This document shows positions 1-10,495 of a stretch of 64,000 nucleotides of DNA, in pieces (positions within the stretch are counted from its first letter, which is position 1; each line of letters begins with the position of its first letter). The notes beneath the pieces are model-generated. The model was not told the DNA's origin. It made no database searches and was given only the letters and a program-made list of their open reading frames with translations. A program made the position numbers and the translations under genes. The DNA lies in NCBI GenBank assembly GCA_032622095.1, contig CP136064.1, positions 145,097,954 to 145,161,953 on the forward strand. Direction: 5' to 3'. This stretch comes from Siphonodentalium dalli (lineage: Eukaryota; Mollusca; Scaphopoda; Gadilida; Siphonodentaliidae).

Positions 1-109
1 ATATCTCCATGCAGGTCTTCCCAACACTTACGAGTACTTTCCGGTCGTGGCTCAAACTCTCTGAAAATGAGTCAAGATTTCACCACAATTTCGAGTTACC
101 GTTGTATAA

Positions 110-445
110 GGCGTACCAATATTATGGGCTATATATATTCAGGTAAGAAAAGATGCGACTTATACACCAACTTTTACTGTAATCATGGATCAATTTAGAG
201 TTGTGAAGATGCTGAATCAAGTCTGTCATAAAACACTGAAAATTGAAAAGTTTCGCGAGAATAATTACGAGAAACAATTCAGTGATTCTTATTTTGGGAA
301 CCATGTTTCATTTGGACAAATGGTTAGTTTGTCTCACAGTATATCGTATAAGAGTACTCCATCAGGCAGTAATGGATCCGTTGAAATGACGGGACACTGC
401 CCGCAGTTATCTACATATGTTAGGCATCATAGCATCATGCCTTGA
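110..445 (+). other. Weak open reading frame, possible exon fragment
   Basis: An uninterrupted frame of about 112 codons runs from just after a stop at 107-109 to a TGA at 443-445; its first ATG is at 185. The predicted protein is polar and I recognise no domain. A sequence ending in TTCAG followed by GTAAG lies at 137-146 and could be read as either splice signal, but nothing confirms an exon. It lies outside the obvious repeats, which is the main reason for listing it. It could equally be a chance frame. Confidence 0.2.
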
Positions 446-623
446 GTTGATTCAGAATGCTTGTCTTGACCGGAGACTCATTCAGATGATATCTATCTCT
501 TGAAAAGATGGCAACCAGTTCGCCATTCATACAAGCTTATGGTCCCGTGTACACAAGATCTGGCACCCTATCTGGATTGGTGGTAACACATACCAAACAT
601 ACAACGGGTTTGATTCCTTTTTA

Positions 624-933
624 TGTTTACCCATACCATAGTATGGTAAACATAGTGTCGTTGTCCGGATTGACCACTCGTCGTTAGTCCGTCCGTCCGT
701 CTGTCTGTCTGTAGACACTTTACGCATTGTGCGATAACTCGAACATTTTATATCTGATCGGAACCAAATTTTGTATATGAATTTCTCAGCATAAAAGACA
801 GATCGAGTTCGAATATGGGTTTGATCCGACTATTTTTAACTGAGTTATGGCCCTTTTTCAAAAAAATATTCACTCTTAAAAAAAACACTATTAAACTAAC
901 ACTATTATAACTCCGCCAAGGGTATAGTCGGGG
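624..933 (+). repeat. Truncated microsatellite-bearing element (pearl/HINE-like 5' part)
   Basis: A 29-nt near-perfect palindrome (624-652, TGTTTACC...GGTAAACA) is followed by a GTCC then TGTC microsatellite (687-712) and then by AT-rich sequence with the phrase GAGTTATGGCCC (842-853), which is typical of the core repeats of such bivalve elements. This order (short subterminal palindrome, microsatellite, core repeat) matches the element at 13016-16294. No 3' end is visible: the sequence stops where the large foldback begins at 934, so it is truncated or interrupted there. Confidence 0.5.
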
Positions 934-2519
934 AGCCAATAAGGTCCACCTGCACCCCCCCCCCCCCACCCCCCCCCCCCCCGATGATTACAAATAACCT
1001 TATTTTTATTGTTCCCTATGGTATCCAGATAAAGAATCCGGATTTCACCGAAAAATAAAGGTGGCCCTACTAGGTGCTAGAGCCATTTTAATCCAAGATG
1101 GCCGCCATTTCCTCTAATTCCGACCAGCTGTATTTCATCGTTGTAATAGATCGGTTGTTAGCAAAAGACACAGACAAAATGTATGCCATTTTGTTGGTAT
1201 GATGTCCTTCTTCAAAATGACGGCAAATAATTTCGAAAAAAAATCAAAATGACGTCATATGCACGAAAATGGGCAATTTAATTAATATTTCACCATATCT
1301 TCCATTTTTCTTCACATCATTAGTAAATGGCAATGTTTTTGAGACAGTCATCAAGCGTGATATTATAGCGTCATTTAAAGACTTTGCCATTGACGAGGGT
1401 TCAGTAATAGACACAGAAAGAGGATTTGAAAAATAGGGGTGAAATTTTCGATTTTTTTTGCAAGACGATTTTGCTGTATTTAATCGTTGTAATAGATCGG
1501 TTGTTAAGCAAAAGACACAGACAAAATGTATGCCATTTTGTTGGTATGATGTCCTTCTTCAAAATGACGGCAAATAATTTCGAAAAAAATTCAAAATGGC
1601 CGCCGAAAAATGACGTCATATGCACGAAAATAGGAAATTTAATTAATATTTCACCATATCTTCCATTTTTCTTCACATTAATCATTAGTAAATGGCAATG
1701 TTTTTGAGACAGTCATCAAGCGCGATATTATAGCGTCATTTTAAGACATTTGCCATTGACGAGGGTTCAGTAATAGATACAGGAAGAGGATTTGAAAAAG
1801 AGGGGTGAAATTTTCGATTTTTTTTGCAAGACGGTTTTGATAGTCATTTTATCGACAAACCACACAGGCTGTTAATAGAATGTCAACAACTATGTGCTTT
1901 ATTTTATTGGACGGATGTTTTACTTCAATTGGAAACTAATTGGTGTAGAAAATTTCCAAAATGGCCGCCGAAAATATGAAAAATGGTAAATATTGCCCCA
2001 GGGTGTCCTGCTATGGCTTACAAGTTGTGGTTGATATATAAAATTGGCTAATCTGTATTATATACATTGAATACTAACATGTCTGATGCACCATGGATCA
2101 TTGTTTCTATTGTCACCACTGACATCACCAGAAATATTGGATTTTTCACTCACAAACTTGATATAAATATCGACAAAAATTCACTTTAAAATGCAACTAT
2201 CATTGGTATCAAAGGTATTTATTGTTTTGGTCTATCTTAAATGTGTCACACTACGGTGTTTATAGACCAAATTGCTCAAGATGGCTTCCAAAATGGTAAC
2301 CAAATTTGTAAAAAGTTATTTTTGTACATGTATCCCGAACATTATTCTCTGCGTTATCCGACAAGGTATTAAATTATGACTCACTTGGTTATTATACGTG
2401 TTAGTTAATTAGCTGACAACCACGTTCTATTATGTTTGTCCCAGTTCCGTATGGGGCATGACAAATTCATTTTTAAGTTGCAGTATGAAATTTGGCGGAG
2501 AACCTCTTTTGTGATTCTT
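934..2519 (+). repeat. Foldback left arm, outer part
   Basis: This part pairs with about 5035-6647. It carries a homopolymer C tract at 955-982 broken by one A; the partner G tract at 6616-6626 is only 11 nt, so the tract length has changed in one arm. Two tandem copies of a ~345-bp block begin near 1137 and 1482. The first left copy lacks about 12 bp (GCCGCCGAAAAA) that is present in the second left copy and in both right copies, showing that the arms have diverged by small indels. Confidence 0.85.
1137..1840 (+). repeat. Two tandem ~345-bp blocks inside the foldback left arm
   Basis: The phrase ATCGTTGTAATAGATCGG occurs at 1137 and again at 1482, with the following ~340 bp repeated, including a full TGACGTCA palindrome (1250-1257 and 1611-1618) and CAAAATGGCCGCC-type sequence. 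Mirror copies lie at about 5740-6470 in the other arm. Confidence 0.85.
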
Positions 2520-2623
2520 GCCATATAGCAACCCATGTGTATACCCGTATAACCTACACATGACCATACCGCAACGAGTCACCAAGCAGGAACACCGGGT
2601 ATACTCATACACCTGACACATAT
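2520..2623 (-). repeat. Inverted copy of 2885-2988, present in the left arm only
   Basis: About 100 bp here is the reverse complement of 2885-2988 with roughly one mismatch. The corresponding place in the right arm (around 5025-5040) has no such insert, so this block was added to the left arm after the palindrome formed. Confidence 0.85.
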
Positions 2624-2699
2624 ATATATTGAAAGGAAATGGGCAGAACTTTGAAACGGAACTGAGATGAACCATAATATGTGGCTATACTGGTCCATT

Positions 2700-3657
2700 A
2701 TGATAAAACATATCAACTGGATATAGGGTGAATGCCAGGGAGTTACTGTATGATCATAGGTAAGGTGAATATGTATACAGGGAGTTATTATATGGTCAAT
2801 GGTGAGACGAGTACATGTATGTATACAATGAGTGACTGTATGATCATAAATGTAATGAATAGCTATGCAGGGAGTGGCTAAATTGTCATGTGTCAGGTGT
2901 ATGAGTATACCCGGTGTTCCTGCTTGGTGACTCGTTGCGGTATGGTCATGTGTAGGTTATACGGGTATACACATGTGTTGCTATATGGTAATGGGCGAGG
3001 GGTATGTGTATATAGCGAGTGGTTATATGGCCATGGATGCTGTGCATATGCATACATGGATTGAATATACTGACATGGCTGGGGAGTATTAGTATATCTT
3101 GTGTGGCTATTCTGCTATGGTGTGACAAATAGGGATACAGGGGGTGACATGGCCAAGGGTGAGGTGAATATATATACAATGATTGACCATGATCATGTAT
3201 GAATGTTTTGAATAGTTACACACGAGGTGACTATATGGCCACAGGTCAGATGAAGGAGTATACCAGGTGCCATGGATGAGGGTATGTGTATGAAGCGAGT
3301 GGCTATATGACCATTGGTGATGTGGATATGTATACCCGGGGTGACGCTATGGTCATTGTTGTGGTGTTGATGTATATATTGAATGTCTATTTGACCATGT
3401 GTGTGTGGAGAATAGGTATACATGGGATGACCGTATGGCCAATGGTGAGGTGAATGGGTATACAATGTGTGACTCTATGGTTATGAGTCATGTTTGGGAT
3501 TATACCCGGTGTACTTGCATTGTGACGCATGGCTGTATGGCCATCCATGGTCATGGGTCAGGTGTACGTTTATACAGTTGGTCACTAATTGTTATGTCTG
3601 TGGTGTTTATGCATATATGGAATGACTGTGTGGTAATGGGTGGCTATCGCTTTTCAC
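2700..3657 (+). repeat. Degenerate ~45-bp minisatellite, left inner arm
   Basis: Units of roughly 42-52 bp follow the pattern GTGACTGTATGGTCATG, then a variable GGTGAAT-like stretch, then GTATACA. Units are diverged from each other. The block is mirrored by 3747-4925. Open frames here on both strands are rich in H, T, Y and I because of the repeat and are not treated as genes. Confidence 0.75.
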
Positions 3658-3746
3658 GTTTAAAGTTCCCCATGTACACAAACACTATCAAGGTGGAGAA
3701 CTCTTTGACACGACCTCTCTATTGATTAACATATCCTTGAGTTATT
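3658..3746. other. Foldback loop
   Basis: About 89 bp of sequence lies between the innermost matching stretch (GTGGCTATCGCTTTTCAC ending at 3657 and its complement starting at 3747). I recognise nothing in it. Confidence 0.6.
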
Positions 3747-4925
3747 GTGGAAAGCGATAGCCACCCAAATTACACATGTACAACGCATCCCATGACCTCG
3801 CATGCAGATAAACACCACACAAATGACAATATAGTCACCCACTCTATACACGTACACCTGACCATACAGCCTTATTTTGCTATACCGGTACATGCCACAA
3901 ATGACGATACAGCCATGAATCACCATGCATGAACACCAGGTATACTCCTACACCTGACCATATAGTCACTCTATGTATACATATTCACCACATTCACGAT
4001 CATACAATCACTCATTGTATACATATTCACCTCACGATGGACCATACAGCCACTACGTGTATATCTATTCGCCACACCCATGACCATAGAGTCAATCCAG
4101 ATATACATATACACCTCACCCACCAATGGTGAGCCCTTCCAAATATACCAATACCCGCACACACGACCACTCAAAAGTCTCATACTTGCATATACACCTC
4201 ACACATGACAATTCATCAACTCACTGTATACTCATCCATGATCATTCATCTACACCATATACACCACCGATGATAATACATCCACAACATATATAAATAT
4301 ACGACCCACCAGTTACCAAAAGGGCACTCCCTATATAGCCACACGCTCGTCAATGACCATACAGCTTATTCCAGGTATGCATATAACTTCAATCTTGACT
4401 ACAGGCATACCATGTGCACATATACCCATAACCATAAAATCTCTCCCTATTTAGCTACGCACTCCATCCATGATCATACAGACAGCACAAATATACATAT
4501 ACACCACATGGCACAATACAGCCACACACGGTACACATATACATCACGACCACCGCGACCTTACAGTCACTCCATATATACATAAACAACACACGGATGA
4601 CCATGTAGCTACTCTCGTTATATCTATACACCACAGCAATGTCCATACGATCACATCGGCCACACACAATATACCGTACAGTCACTACATGTATACCGAT
4701 TCACCTCACACATGCCCATACAGCCACTCCTTATATTCCTATGCATCTCACCATGGACGCCCCACTCATAACCATATAGTCACTCATTGTATACCTACTC
4801 ATAACCATATAGTCACTCATTGTATACTTATTCACATCATTCGTGACCATACAGTAACTCCCTGTATACATATTCACATCACCTATGATCATACAGTAAC
4901 TCCCTGGCTGTCATATTGGCATCCA
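3747..4925 (-). repeat. Degenerate ~45-bp minisatellite, right inner arm
   Basis: This is the inverted counterpart of 2700-3657, with repeated CATACAGTCACT and GTATACATATTCACC phrases. The 166-codon plus-strand frame at 4470-4970 lies in this repeat and is H/T/I/Y-rich; I regard it as repeat-derived. Confidence 0.75.
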
Positions 4926-5034
4926 TCTTTTATCCAGTTGATCACTTTTTATCATAATGGGCCAGAATAGCCACATATTATGGTTCATCTCAGTTCCGTC
5001 TCAAAGTTTTGCCCATTTCCTTTCAATAATATGG

Positions 5035-6647
5035 CCAGAATCACAAAAGAGGTTCTCCGCAAAATTCCATACTGCAACTTTAAAATGAATTTGTCATGCC
5101 CCATACGGAACTGGGACAAACATAATAGAACGTGGTTGTCAGCTAATTAACTAACACGTATAATAACCAAGTGAGTCATAATTTAATACCTTGTCGGATA
5201 ACGCAGAGAATAATGTTCGGGATACATGTAAAAAAATAACTTTTTACAAATTTGGTTACCATTTTGGAAGCCATCTTGAGCAATTTGGTCTATAAACACC
5301 GTAGTGTGACACATTTAAGATAGACCAAAACAATAAATACCTTTGATACCAATGATAGTTGCATTTTACTTAAAACAATTGTCCAACCCTGAAAAGTGAA
5401 TTTTTGTCGATATTTATATCAAGTTTGTGAGTGAAAAATCCAATATTTCTGGTGATGTCAGTGGTGACAATAGAAACAATGATCCATGGTGCATCAGACA
5501 TGTTAGTATTCAATGTATATAATACAGATTAGCCAATTTTATATATCAACCACAACTTGTAAGCCATAGCAGGACACCCTGGGGCAATATTTACCATTTT
5601 TCATATTTTCGGCGGCCATTTTGGAAATTTTCTACACCAATTTAATTTCCAATTGAAGTAAAACATCCGTCCAATAAAATAAAGCACATAGTTGTTGACA
5701 TTCTATTAACAGCCTGTGTGGTTTGTCGATAAAATGACTATCAAAACCGTCTTGCAAAAAAAATCGAAAATTTCACCCCTCTTTTTCAAATCCTCTTCCT
5801 GTATCTATTACTGAACCCTCGTCAATGGCAAATGTCTTAAAATGACGCTATAATATCGCGCTTGATGACTGTCTCAAAAACATTGCCATTTACTAATGAT
5901 TAATGTGAAGAAAAATGGAAGATATGGTGAAATATTAATTAAATTTCCTATTTTCGTGCATATGACGTCATTTTTCGGCGGCCATTTTGAATTTTTTTCG
6001 AAATTATTTGCCGTCATTTTGAAGAAGGACATCATACCAACAAATGGCATACATTTTGTCTGTGTCTTTTGCTAACAACCGATCTATTACAACGATTAAA
6101 TACAGCAAAATCGTCTTGCAAAAAAAATCGAAAATTTCACCCCTATTTTTCAAATCCTCTTTCTGTATCTATTACTGAACCCTCGTCAATGGCAAATGTC
6201 TTTAAATGACGCTATAATATCACGCTTGATGACTGTCTCAAAAACATTGCCATTTACTAATGATTAATGTGAAGAAAAATGGAAGATATGGTGAAATATT
6301 AATTAAATTTCCTATTTTCGTGCATATGACGTCATTTTTCGGCGGCCATTTTGAATTTTTTTCGAAATTATTTGCCGTCATTTTGAAGAAGGACATCATA
6401 CCAACAAAATGGCATACATTTTGTCTGTGTCTTTTGCTAACAACCGATCTATTACAACGATGAAATACAGCTGGTCGGAATTAGAGGAAATGGCGGTCAT
6501 CTTGGATTAAAATGGCTCTAGCACCTAGTAGGGCCACCTTTATTTTTCGGTGAAATCCGGATTCTTTATCTGGATACCATAGGGAACAATAAAAATAAGG
6601 TTATTTGTAATCATCGGGGGGGGGGGTGCAGGTGGACCTTATTGGCT
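5035..6647 (-). repeat. Foldback right arm, outer part
   Basis: This is the reverse complement of the left outer arm, ending with a G tract (6616-6626) and the complement of the left terminal sequence at 6628-6647. It lacks the left-arm inverted insert of 2520-2623. Confidence 0.85.
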
Positions 6648-6698
6648 AGTATATCATTGGAACCGGCTCCTTGACCACATTGTGATAGTTACAGTTAT

Positions 6699-6931
6699 GC
6701 CCTGTGCCAATGCATTCTCTTATATATGCGAGTCGACCATAGGTCGCCTCGCATATATAAGAGAATGCATTGGCCTAAAAAAAATATCTTTTTTTAACAC
6801 TTTTTACCATTTTTTCTTACATTCTTTAACAATTTTATAATTTTTAATGTGTTAAGCCAATGCATTCTCTTATATATGCGAGACGACCTATGGTCGACTC
6901 GCATATATAAGATAATGCATTGGCACAGGGC
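6699..6931. mobile_element. 233-bp element with a hairpin at each end (MITE-like)
   Basis: Each end carries a ~69-nt near-perfect palindrome (6706-6774 and 6856-6924) with arms GCCAATGCATTCTCTTATAT and their complement, and a short central GTCGACC-type loop. The outermost bases extend the symmetry: GCCCTGTGCC at 6699 pairs with GGCACAGGGC ending at 6931. Between the hairpins lies an 81-bp A/T-rich core without coding capacity. Because each terminus is itself palindromic, the two ends are both direct and inverted copies of each other. I see no convincing target-site duplication, so the class is unassigned. Confidence 0.75.
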
Positions 6932-6971
6932 CGTTCTGTTGGGTAAAGGGTTAATTAACCAATTATATGTA

Positions 6972-8218
6972 ATTGTAAGGACATAGCCAAATTTGCCTTG
7001 TGACACAGAACTGGTGTGATGAAATACCATATTTGAGGTCATACAACTCAATAAATTGATATCCATATGCCCTGTATTTCTCACAACCTCTTACATATAC
7101 TAGGTTAAATACACTGCTGGAATTGCTAAACACATATGTACCATAATCAACTTATGGCCCTATGAATCCTTTGTATTGACTCTTTTCCAAAAATGCCATT
7201 TTGGACTGTTTTGTGGTGTTTTTGTCCATTTTAAAGTTTTTTTTGTGCACAAATAGTAAACAACAATGAATACAATTAGTGTTTAATGTGTAAAATCATT
7301 TGAACGTTCCTCCTAAAACACTTAGTGTTGGGAAAAATATGATTACATTGGTTATGCCAATCAACAGTCACTGGATTTCACATATTTTTCAAGAAACTGA
7401 CTCCAAATTTGAATGTTGATAATGGGGTAGGTGAAATCACAAAGGCTATGATATTGTCACCATATTCTAGTCATTGGAGAAAAAGGGTTGTTTTATACCA
7501 GTTTGTGTAGATTATTCTTGCATGGTAAACAGTTTAGTACTTTAATAATTATTAGATGTTTATTTAGAACTTTTATCAGCATGTTATATAGAACCAGCCC
7601 GAAATAATGAATTGCCATTTCGCTATTGAGTTACAACAAAAAGGATCGTAGCTCTAAATATGAACATCAAAACAGGAAGCAGTTTACTCTGTATGAAAGA
7701 ATAAGGTTTGTAGGAGCTGGTGATGTTAAAGTTTTATCCATCAAGGTCCATATTTTCTAGATTTTGTCAATATGGTTTCCCCTACCCCATTTTTCAGATA
7801 TTCAAATTCGGCATCAGTTTCCAGAAAAATTAGTGAAATTCAGTGACATTCATTGACATATCCAACATATGGCATTTATTTCAACACTAAAGTGTTTCAG
7901 GAGGAAAGTTCAAATGATTTTGCACATTAAACATACATTGTTTTTACAATTTATACACAAAAACCATTAAAAATGAACAAAAAACGCCCCAAAATGGCAT
8001 TTTTAGATGAGTCAATTCTAAAGATTAATAGGGCCATAATTTGATTTTCTACACCATGATTTGGGAAATTCCTTTACAAAGTGTTTAACGATGTATACTT
8101 AGGTGATTATGAGAAAGACAGGGAATATGGATATATAATTATTGATTTGTATGACATCAAATATGCTATTTCATCACGCCGGTTCTGGACCACAGGCAAA
8201 TTTGGCTGTCCATACAAT
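6972..8218. repeat. Diverged long inverted repeat (older foldback)
   Basis: The left arm (about 6972-7440) and right arm (about 7782-8218) are clearly complementary but with many substitutions and indels. Examples are AGCCAAATTTGCC near 6984 against GGCAAATTTGGCT near 8195, and GAACGTTCCTCCTAAAACAC near 7302 against a GTGTTTCAGGAGGAAAGTTC near 7891. The central 340 bp pairs weakly or not at all. Short open frames at 6794-7084 (minus) and 8142-8387 (plus) share the string MTSNM because they are the two arms, so they do not argue for a gene. Confidence 0.7.
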
Positions 8219-8733
8219 GGTGGAACACACATTTTGTTTAAGAATATTTTTGTCCTCTCAATCATATATGCATAAAGAAATCATATTTTGTGCACAACCT
8301 AGAGAGGAAATGACTAAAACAACAAGGAATCCCTTCATTTTGCTTTATTTTTTAAAATACAAGACCATAAAAATGGATTCTAACTAATTTTGAGAAATTG
8401 AGCCTCCGAAATTAGACAAATTCCAAATTTTGGAGGCACATAACTCAAAAAATACTGAACGTATCTAGGAAAGATTTTCTGTTCTGTAATCAGGGTTGTG
8501 CACTCTGCAAAATGGATATATAAATGGAAGGACGTGTGAAAGGAAGTTTTTTTATAAACATCCTTAAAAAGCTATAAAATGAGTATTTTACCAAATTTTG
8601 ACAAATTTATTTCGCAAAATTAATCAATTTCGCATTTCTTGATTCTTGTTGATTTTTAGTATATTATTTGTGATGGGTTAAAGTACTAATTCCCACTGAG
8701 AAACTTTGTGTTGCAATTATTTTGAGGTGAAAC
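8219..8733. other. Unassigned AT-rich spacer
   Basis: I see no gene here. A small hairpin, GCCTCC...GGAGGC, lies at about 8402-8437. The final bases hold the left copy of the probable target duplication of the next element. Confidence 0.5.
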
Positions 8734-8992
8734 ACAGGGGCCTGTAACGCGCTCCGCTGTCTGCCCCCCTTTTGCACTACCCATATATGCCGCTCTATAT
8801 ACGCGCCTTCTTCGCGTTTAATGGAACATTATATAGACAAGGGGCTCTGTAGAAATTCAACGTTTCACCATCGCTCGGGAGTCGCACAAATTTACCCCAT
8901 TCACCCCAGTAATGATAACGATATATACACGGATGGATCGGCAAAGAATTCATCTTTCAATAAATACCACAAACTCCCATCAGAAACATTCA
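8734..8992 (+). repeat. Left terminal inverted repeat
   Basis: This pairs with 9419-9676 at high identity, with small differences such as ATATATGCC against GGCGTATAT near the inner side of the GC-rich end. Confidence 0.8.
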
Positions 8993-9418
8993 TACACGTT
9001 GCATTTGATAAAATGTTAACCACCGAATATTGTCTCCGGAGAGCGTATTTTTTCGATTTGATCCGGCTCAGACAGCAATGGACGCATTTGTATCGAAATT
9101 CACCACCCATGCAGTTTACTATCATTAAAAATCGTTCAAACGATCAACTAAATATCTGGAACTTAGTGAATTATTGTCGGCTAATAATTTATTTACTCAT
9201 ACAAATCAACACATTGTCAGTAAACAATTCTAATAGAGGAGAAATCTGTCGATAATTCCAACTTTAAAAAAGAAATTTGTCAAGTGACACAGTTCCTAAG
9301 TTTGATATTCATTGTGACCTGACCTTTCCATGACTGACAGAGTAGAAACAGCCAATCACCGCGCTCAGTGTTAGAATCGAGGTCAGGTCATAATGAATAT
9401 TAAAATGAATGTTTCTGA

Positions 9419-9676
9419 TGAATGTTTCTGATGGGAGTTTGTGGTATTTATTGAAAGATGAATTCTTTGCCGATCCATCCGTGTATATATCGTTATCATT
9501 ACTGGGGTGAATGGGCTAAATTTGTGCGACTCCCGAGCGATGGTGAAACGTTGAATTTCTACAGAGCCCCTTGTCTATATAATGTTCCATTAACGCGAAG
9601 AAGGCGCGTATATAGAGCGGCGTATATGGGCAGTGCAAAAGGGGGGCGGACAGCGGAGCGCGTTACAGGCCCCTGT
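9419..9676 (-). repeat. Right terminal inverted repeat
   Basis: This is the inverted copy of 8734-8992. Just inside it, the string AATGTTTCTGATG occurs twice in tandem (9408-9433). Confidence 0.8.
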
Positions 9677-9685
9677 GGGTGAAAC

Positions 9686-9901
9686 CATAAATGCACTGGA
9701 CTATATTGGATACATGCATTAATACATGCAGTATTATATACATGTATTAACAATAAAACACTTCACACAAAGTGCTTATACAAACAAACACTACAAGGTC
9801 CAAATCCTTTTTTGTCAGTTAGCTCAGGAACCTTGGTTCTAAAATCAGCTCACATACATGTACTAGTAGCAGGGTCCAGAACTAGCTTGTAGATTTTTAT
9901 T
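9686..9901. other. Short unassigned spacer
   Basis: AT-rich DNA with ATGCATTAATACATGCA-like palindromic stretches near 9713-9745. No gene is seen. Confidence 0.4.
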
Positions 9902-10495
9902 AGTCGAGTTTTTTTCCAAAACTCGACTTACAGTTTGATGAGGGGCGGCGGGCGGGCGGGCGGGCGGGCGACCGACGTGTTTTGCTTATAACTCAAAATT
10001 AGTCATTTTTTCCACAAATTTTCAGCTCGTTAGCGCGATAATTTAACAAACATCATCCTATTTGATTGAAATTTTGCTATATAGGTGTCTCCCAATAATA
10101 CCTCGGACGAGTTAGAAAACCGGCCCGGTCCGATAAAATTTGATAGAGTTATGGTCCTTAAGTAGTCATTTTGTACGAATTTTGAGCTCGTTAGCGCGAT
10201 AACTTCAACAAACGTCATCCGATTCAACTAAAATTTGGTATATAAGTGTCTTCCAATAATATCCTGGACGAGTTCGAAAACCAGCCTGGCCCAATAAAAT
10301 TTGATAGTGTTATGGCCCTTAATTAGACATTTTTCGTGAATTTTTAGCTCGTTAGCGCGATAACTTCAACAAACGTCCTCCGATTTGTTTAAAATTTGGA
10401 ATAGACATACTTGCCAAGAATATTTCGGACGAGTTCGAAAACCAGCCTGGCCCGATAAAATTTGATGGAGTTATGGCCTTTAATTAGTCATTTTT
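9902..10495 (+). mobile_element. 5' part of a pearl/HINE-like element with three core repeats
   Basis: An inverted pair AGTCGAGTTTT / AAAACTCGACT (9902-9928) is followed by a GGGC microsatellite (about 9942-9969) and then by three tandem copies of a 161-bp core. The phrase AGCTCGTTAGCGCGATAA marks them at 10024, 10185 and 10346, each followed by GACGAGTT(C)GAAAACC and a GTTATGGCC phrase. The copies differ by many substitutions, so the element is not young. I find no matching 3' end with a GTCGAGT motif and hairpin, so it is probably truncated near 10495. Confidence 0.75.

Larger units (their letters stand above)
934..6647. mobile_element. Giant foldback (long inverted repeat) element, about 5.7 kb
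   Basis: The sequence from 934 inward reads as the reverse complement of the sequence from 6647 inward, starting with AGCCAATAAGGTCCACCTGC at the left end and its complement at the right end. The arms run 934-3657 and 3747-6647 with a loop of about 89 bp. Outer arm parts (about 934-2519 and 5035-6647) match closely; inner parts are degenerate minisatellite in opposite orientation. No transposase or other coding capacity is present, and I see no clear target-site duplication next to 934 or 6647. The plan resembles Foldback/Galileo-type elements (long arms with internal tandem repeats and a small middle), but that is an analogy of structure only. An inverted segmental duplication is the alternative. 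Confidence 0.8.
8734..9676. mobile_element. Terminal-inverted-repeat DNA element, non-autonomous
   Basis: The ends are inverted copies of about 258 bp (8734-8992 and 9419-9676), beginning ACAGGGGCCTGTAACGCG. The flanks carry AGGTGAAAC (8725-8733) and GGGTGAAAC (9677-9685), an 8-of-9 match that fits a target-site duplication. A 427-bp middle contains a smaller inverted pair (9301-9325 with 9380-9404, GGTCAGGTCA core). A plus-strand frame of 144 codons (8821-9255) starts inside the left repeat and shows no transposase motif. An 8-9 bp duplication and long terminal repeats suggest a Mutator- or hAT-like cut-and-paste family, but no transposase is present to decide. Confidence 0.75.

Noticed and set aside
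955-982. Poly-C tract (and the G tracts at 12466-12475 and 61905-61927) as quadruplex regulators
   Set aside because: Long homopolymers can form such structures, but lengths differ between the two foldback arms, homopolymers are prone to sequencing error, and nothing ties them to a gene.
4470-4970. 166-codon plus-strand frame, the longest in the window
   Set aside because: It lies wholly or largely in the degenerate CATACAGTCACT minisatellite; the H/T/I/Y-rich product follows the repeat and there is a similar frame in the opposite arm.
8821-9255. 144-codon plus-strand frame as a transposase
   Set aside because: The first ~57 codons lie in the left terminal inverted repeat and the rest shows no catalytic or DNA-binding motif I can recognise. 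Length and composition are compatible with chance.
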